NCBI RefSeq assembly: GCF_003610535.1
Contig: NZ_RAPN01000001.1
Span: forward strand, 310,001-374,000
Source of the DNA: Mangrovibacterium diazotrophicum
Lineage (GTDB): Bacteria; Bacteroidota; Bacteroidia; Bacteroidales; Prolixibacteraceae
DNA: 64,000 nt
Direction of reading: 5' to 3'
Positions 61,804 to 64,000 of the stretch are shown piece by piece. The first letter of the stretch is position 1; each line of letters begins with the position of its first letter. Below the pieces are notes generated by a model. That model did no database searches. It was given only the letters and a program-made list of their open reading frames with translations, and was not told the DNA's origin. The position numbers and the translations under genes are program-made.

Positions 61804-64000
61804 TTATTTCTCTGAATGTTTTAGCCAGGCCTGAACCATGCGCAGTTCCCCAAAGCTGAATTCATTGTCCAGCGCGGTTCTGGCTTCGGTCAGGCTGCTA
61901 TCGGGATGTTCGAGCATATAGTTTTCAATTTTGTCAATCTTTTGGGGATCGATCAATCGACTCAGTTCCAGCTCTCCGGTTTCGATGTAGTGAGCGAGAT
62001 GTCCCTCGATGGTACTAACGGCCATATTGCGCTCGGTGGCAATGCGGTCAACGCTTTGTCCTTCGAGGAAAAGCTGGTAGCTTATTTCGTGCGACGGCTG
62101 CTTCGGCTTTTGCGTTTCTGTTTCCAGTTGCGTCTGAACCTCAATATTGAGTTTGCTGTCGCGGGCATAATCGGCAATAAGTTTCAGAATATCGCTGCCA
62201 TATTGTTTCACGGTTTTCTTACCGACCCCCTTAATTTCCAATAATCCTTTGGGTGTGATCGGTAATTCGTTTACAATCGAAACCAACGCTTTGGTCGTGA
62301 GAACCTGGTAAACGAGCAAATCCCGCTCTTCGGCCATCTCACGCCGCCAAACCGAAAGTCTCCGGTACAGTTCGGGATGCCTGCTACCGACTCCGCCTTG
62401 ACTCGCTGTAGCTTCCCGTTCCTGCTTTGGCACACTCAGCAAGGCCTTCGCACGGGCTGGCAGGTATTCCTGCACATTCAAACCGTTCTGGCACAATTGC
62501 CAGCAAGCCAGTTTGACATACAGAATTTCATTCATCTTGTTCAGCCGTTCCCGGATGTCTTTTTTTAGGGCATGGTTGTCGGTTTCAAACGAAGCCTCGT
62601 CAAGCGCTTGCTGCCATTCTTTTTTGAGCTTGTCATAGAAATAATGGCTGGCCTTTTTGAGGCGTTCCTGCAGTTCCGTATTATGCTCCACATCGTCAGC
62701 TCGCGATGCCAGACTGTGCACCTGACGCATGAACTTGGCCGACAGCGGAATCAACTCATTCGTACACTGCGACGAGATTGCTGTCAGCTTTTCGCCAATT
62801 GTTCCAAGCACCGATCCCGCATTCTCACTGAAAATCTTCACTGCTTGCCGAACCTGGTATTCATAGGTTTTAAAGTTGAACAATTCTTCCAGCAAAGCAA
62901 GCTGATAGGCCTTTTGCGATTGTTGCAGGTCTTTTTGTTCGGGCTGATTGTCGGCCATGCGGCTATTGAAACCATTCACTTCGCGGTCGCAAATCACGGC
63001 CTTATCTGATAGTGGACTGCTCAATACCAGCCCCTCCATGCTTTTGCAGCGACTCAGGGCGACATAGGTTTGTCCGTGCGCAAAAGCAGCTTGTGCATCA
63101 ATAATAGCCCGCTCAAATGTCAATCCCTGGCTTTTGTGGATGGTAATGGCCCAGGCAGGTCTCAGCGGGTATTGCAGAAAAGAGCCTTCAATTTTTTCCT
63201 CCAGCTCTTTCGTATCTTCATTCAGCACATATTTCACATTGTTCCAAAGCTCCTTATCCACCGGAATGGCCGCAAAATCACCCGGACAACGCACAATGAT
63301 CAGATCTTCCTCAAAAGCTTCCACCGTGCCGATTTTGCCGTTGAAATAAAGCTTGTCCTGCGAGCTGTCGTTTTTCACGAACATCACCTGTGCACCTTCT
63401 TTCAGCACCAGCTTTTCAGCAGTCGGGTAGGCATGCTCCGGAAAAACACCTTCAACTTCGGCCTTAAATTCGTGTGGCGAAGCAGTCAGCTTGTCCATTT
63501 CGCGGCCATTGACCTCGTCGGCAACAGAATTGTGGGTCGTGAGGTGAATATAACCTTCTTCCTTTTTCGGGCTGAAGCCGGGCTGGTAGCGCCTGTTCAG
63601 AATTTCGAGCGATTGCGATGTAAGCTTATCTTCGCGAATCTCATTCAGAATTTGAATAAAGGCATCATCCGACTGCCTGAAGATTTTCTTTAACTCGATG
63701 CTGATAACCTGCGCCTGCTGAAAGGCTTTGCTGCCAAAGAAGAACAGGCTGTTGTAGTGTGATCGCAACAGGCTCCACTCATCGTTGCGGACAACCGGAG
63801 CCAGCTGCTGCAGGTCGCCAATCATGAGGAGTTGCACGCCTCCAAAAGGCTGAAATCGGTTGCGGTATTTCCGCAGCACTCGGTCGATGCCGTCCAACAA
63901 ATCGGCACGCACCATACTGATTTCGTCAATGATCAGCAGGTCGAGTGAGCGGATGATATCAATTTTGCGCTTGGTAAACTTGTGACTGTTGTGTTCTTTC
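61804..64000 (-). CDS. PIF1/RecD-like helicase with HRDC and helix-turn-helix C-terminus, N-terminus cut off
   Basis: The frame stays open to the right edge, so the start and Walker A lie outside. The first visible residues include LLIIDEISMVRADLL (Walker B, DEIS), then IGDLQQLAPV (motif III), FFGSKAFQQ and ELKKIFRQSDDAFIQILNEIR. WAITIHKSQGLTFERAI and QTYVALSRCKSMEGLVL (motifs V and VI) follow, all typical of PIF1-like SF1B helicases. A long middle part is followed by an HRDC domain (YQVLTTKALVSIVNELPITPKGLLEIKGVG) and a C-terminal helix-turn-helix (QLFLEGQSVDRIATERNMAVSTIEGHLAHYIETGE). It probably acts on DNA in replication or repair. 732 residues visible. Confidence 0.92.
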   Translation of the reverse strand, partial: KEHNSHKFTKRKIDIIRSLDLLIIDEISMVRADLLDGIDRVLRKYRNRFQPFGGVQLLMIGDLQQLAPVVRNDEWSLLRSHYNSLFFFGSKAFQQAQVISIELKKIFRQSDDAFIQILNEIREDKLTSQSLEILNRRYQPGFSPKKEEGYIHLTTHNSVADEVNGREMDKLTASPHEFKAEVEGVFPEHAYPTAEKLVLKEGAQVMFVKNDSSQDKLYFNGKIGTVEAFEEDLIIVRCPGDFAAIPVDKELWNNVKYVLNEDTKELEEKIEGSFLQYPLRPAWAITIHKSQGLTFERAIIDAQAAFAHGQTYVALSRCKSMEGLVLSSPLSDKAVICDREVNGFNSRMADNQPEQKDLQQSQKAYQLALLEELFNFKTYEYQVRQAVKIFSENAGSVLGTIGEKLTAISSQCTNELIPLSAKFMRQVHSLASRADDVEHNTELQERLKKASHYFYDKLKKEWQQALDEASFETDNHALKKDIRERLNKMNEILYVKLACWQLCQNGLNVQEYLPARAKALLSVPKQEREATASQGGVGSRHPELYRRLSVWRREMAEERDLLVYQVLTTKALVSIVNELPITPKGLLEIKGVGKKTVKQYGSDILKLIADYARDSKLNIEVQTQLETETQKPKQPSHEISYQLFLEGQSVDRIATERNMAVSTIEGHLAHYIETGELELSRLIDPQKIDKIENYMLEHPDSSLTEARTALDNEFSFGELRMVQAWLKHSEK

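Noticed and set aside
1-64000. tRNA, rRNA, insertion sequences or phage genes
   Set aside because: Read for conserved tRNA arms, transposase motifs and terminal inverted repeats; none was convincing.

Overview
The window looks like a piece of chromosome from a member of the Bacteroidota, probably an anaerobic or facultative pectin degrader of the Bacteroidales/Marinilabiliales type. The evidence is a SusC/SusD pair with a PL1 pectate lyase, AT-rich promoters matching the Bacteroidota -7 element TAnnTTTG, weak ribosome binding sites, OmpA/TPR/PD40 and DUF5723 proteins, and many lipoprotein or SPase I signals. The genus assignment is inference. I saw no rRNA, tRNA, CRISPR array, insertion sequence or phage gene.

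Layout. (1) 1-4543, minus strand: two NifX-like proteins, a DUF5320 protein, two MinD-type ATPases with inserted ferredoxin domains and an Mrp ATPase. This set resembles the ORP (orange protein) clusters of anaerobes. A thioesterase and a truncated MBL-fold hydrolase follow. (2) 4838-7765: a LacI-type regulator divergent from kduI-kduD (pectin uronate catabolism), with a perfect 12-bp palindrome between them. The same palindrome recurs upstream of a transaldolase gene near 59.7 kb. (3) 7933-17152: housekeeping and signalling genes, including a nucleoside-recognition (SpmA/SpmB-like) membrane protein, kdsA, a soluble histidine kinase with a PAS-LuxR response regulator, pdxH, a redoxin, a hybrid kinase, a lone receiver and an ATP-grasp-like protein. 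(4) 17280-19229: a PorE-like OmpA protein.

(5) 19406-38610, plus strand, about 19 kb, is the most unusual part. It is a near-continuous operon holding five PQQ-like beta-propeller proteins, an NHL propeller, a small Tat-exported four-Cys protein, a Tat-exported NapG-like ferredoxin, a NosR/NapH-like membrane polyferredoxin, a NuoE-NuoF fusion, an NfnB/GltD-like flavoprotein that lacks its usual NAD(P)-binding insert, a glycosyltransferase and a LolD/FtsX-type ABC exporter. Read together it suggests an NADH-linked electron path from cytoplasm to periplasm with propeller proteins on the outer face. The terminal partner and physiological role are not evident.

(6) 38644-48400, minus strand: pirin, then a pectin utilisation locus (pectate lyase, SusC, SusD, a surface lipoprotein with beta-helix features). 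(7) 48785-53082, minus strand: DUF302, pterin dehydratase, FMN reductase, carbonic anhydrase with a SulP transporter, and a small membrane protein. (8) 53501-64000: HrpB helicase, a DUF5723 protein, DUF2293, a YchJ-like protein, transaldolase, a conserved unknown and a truncated PIF1-like helicase. Most convergent gene pairs are separated by clear hairpin terminators.
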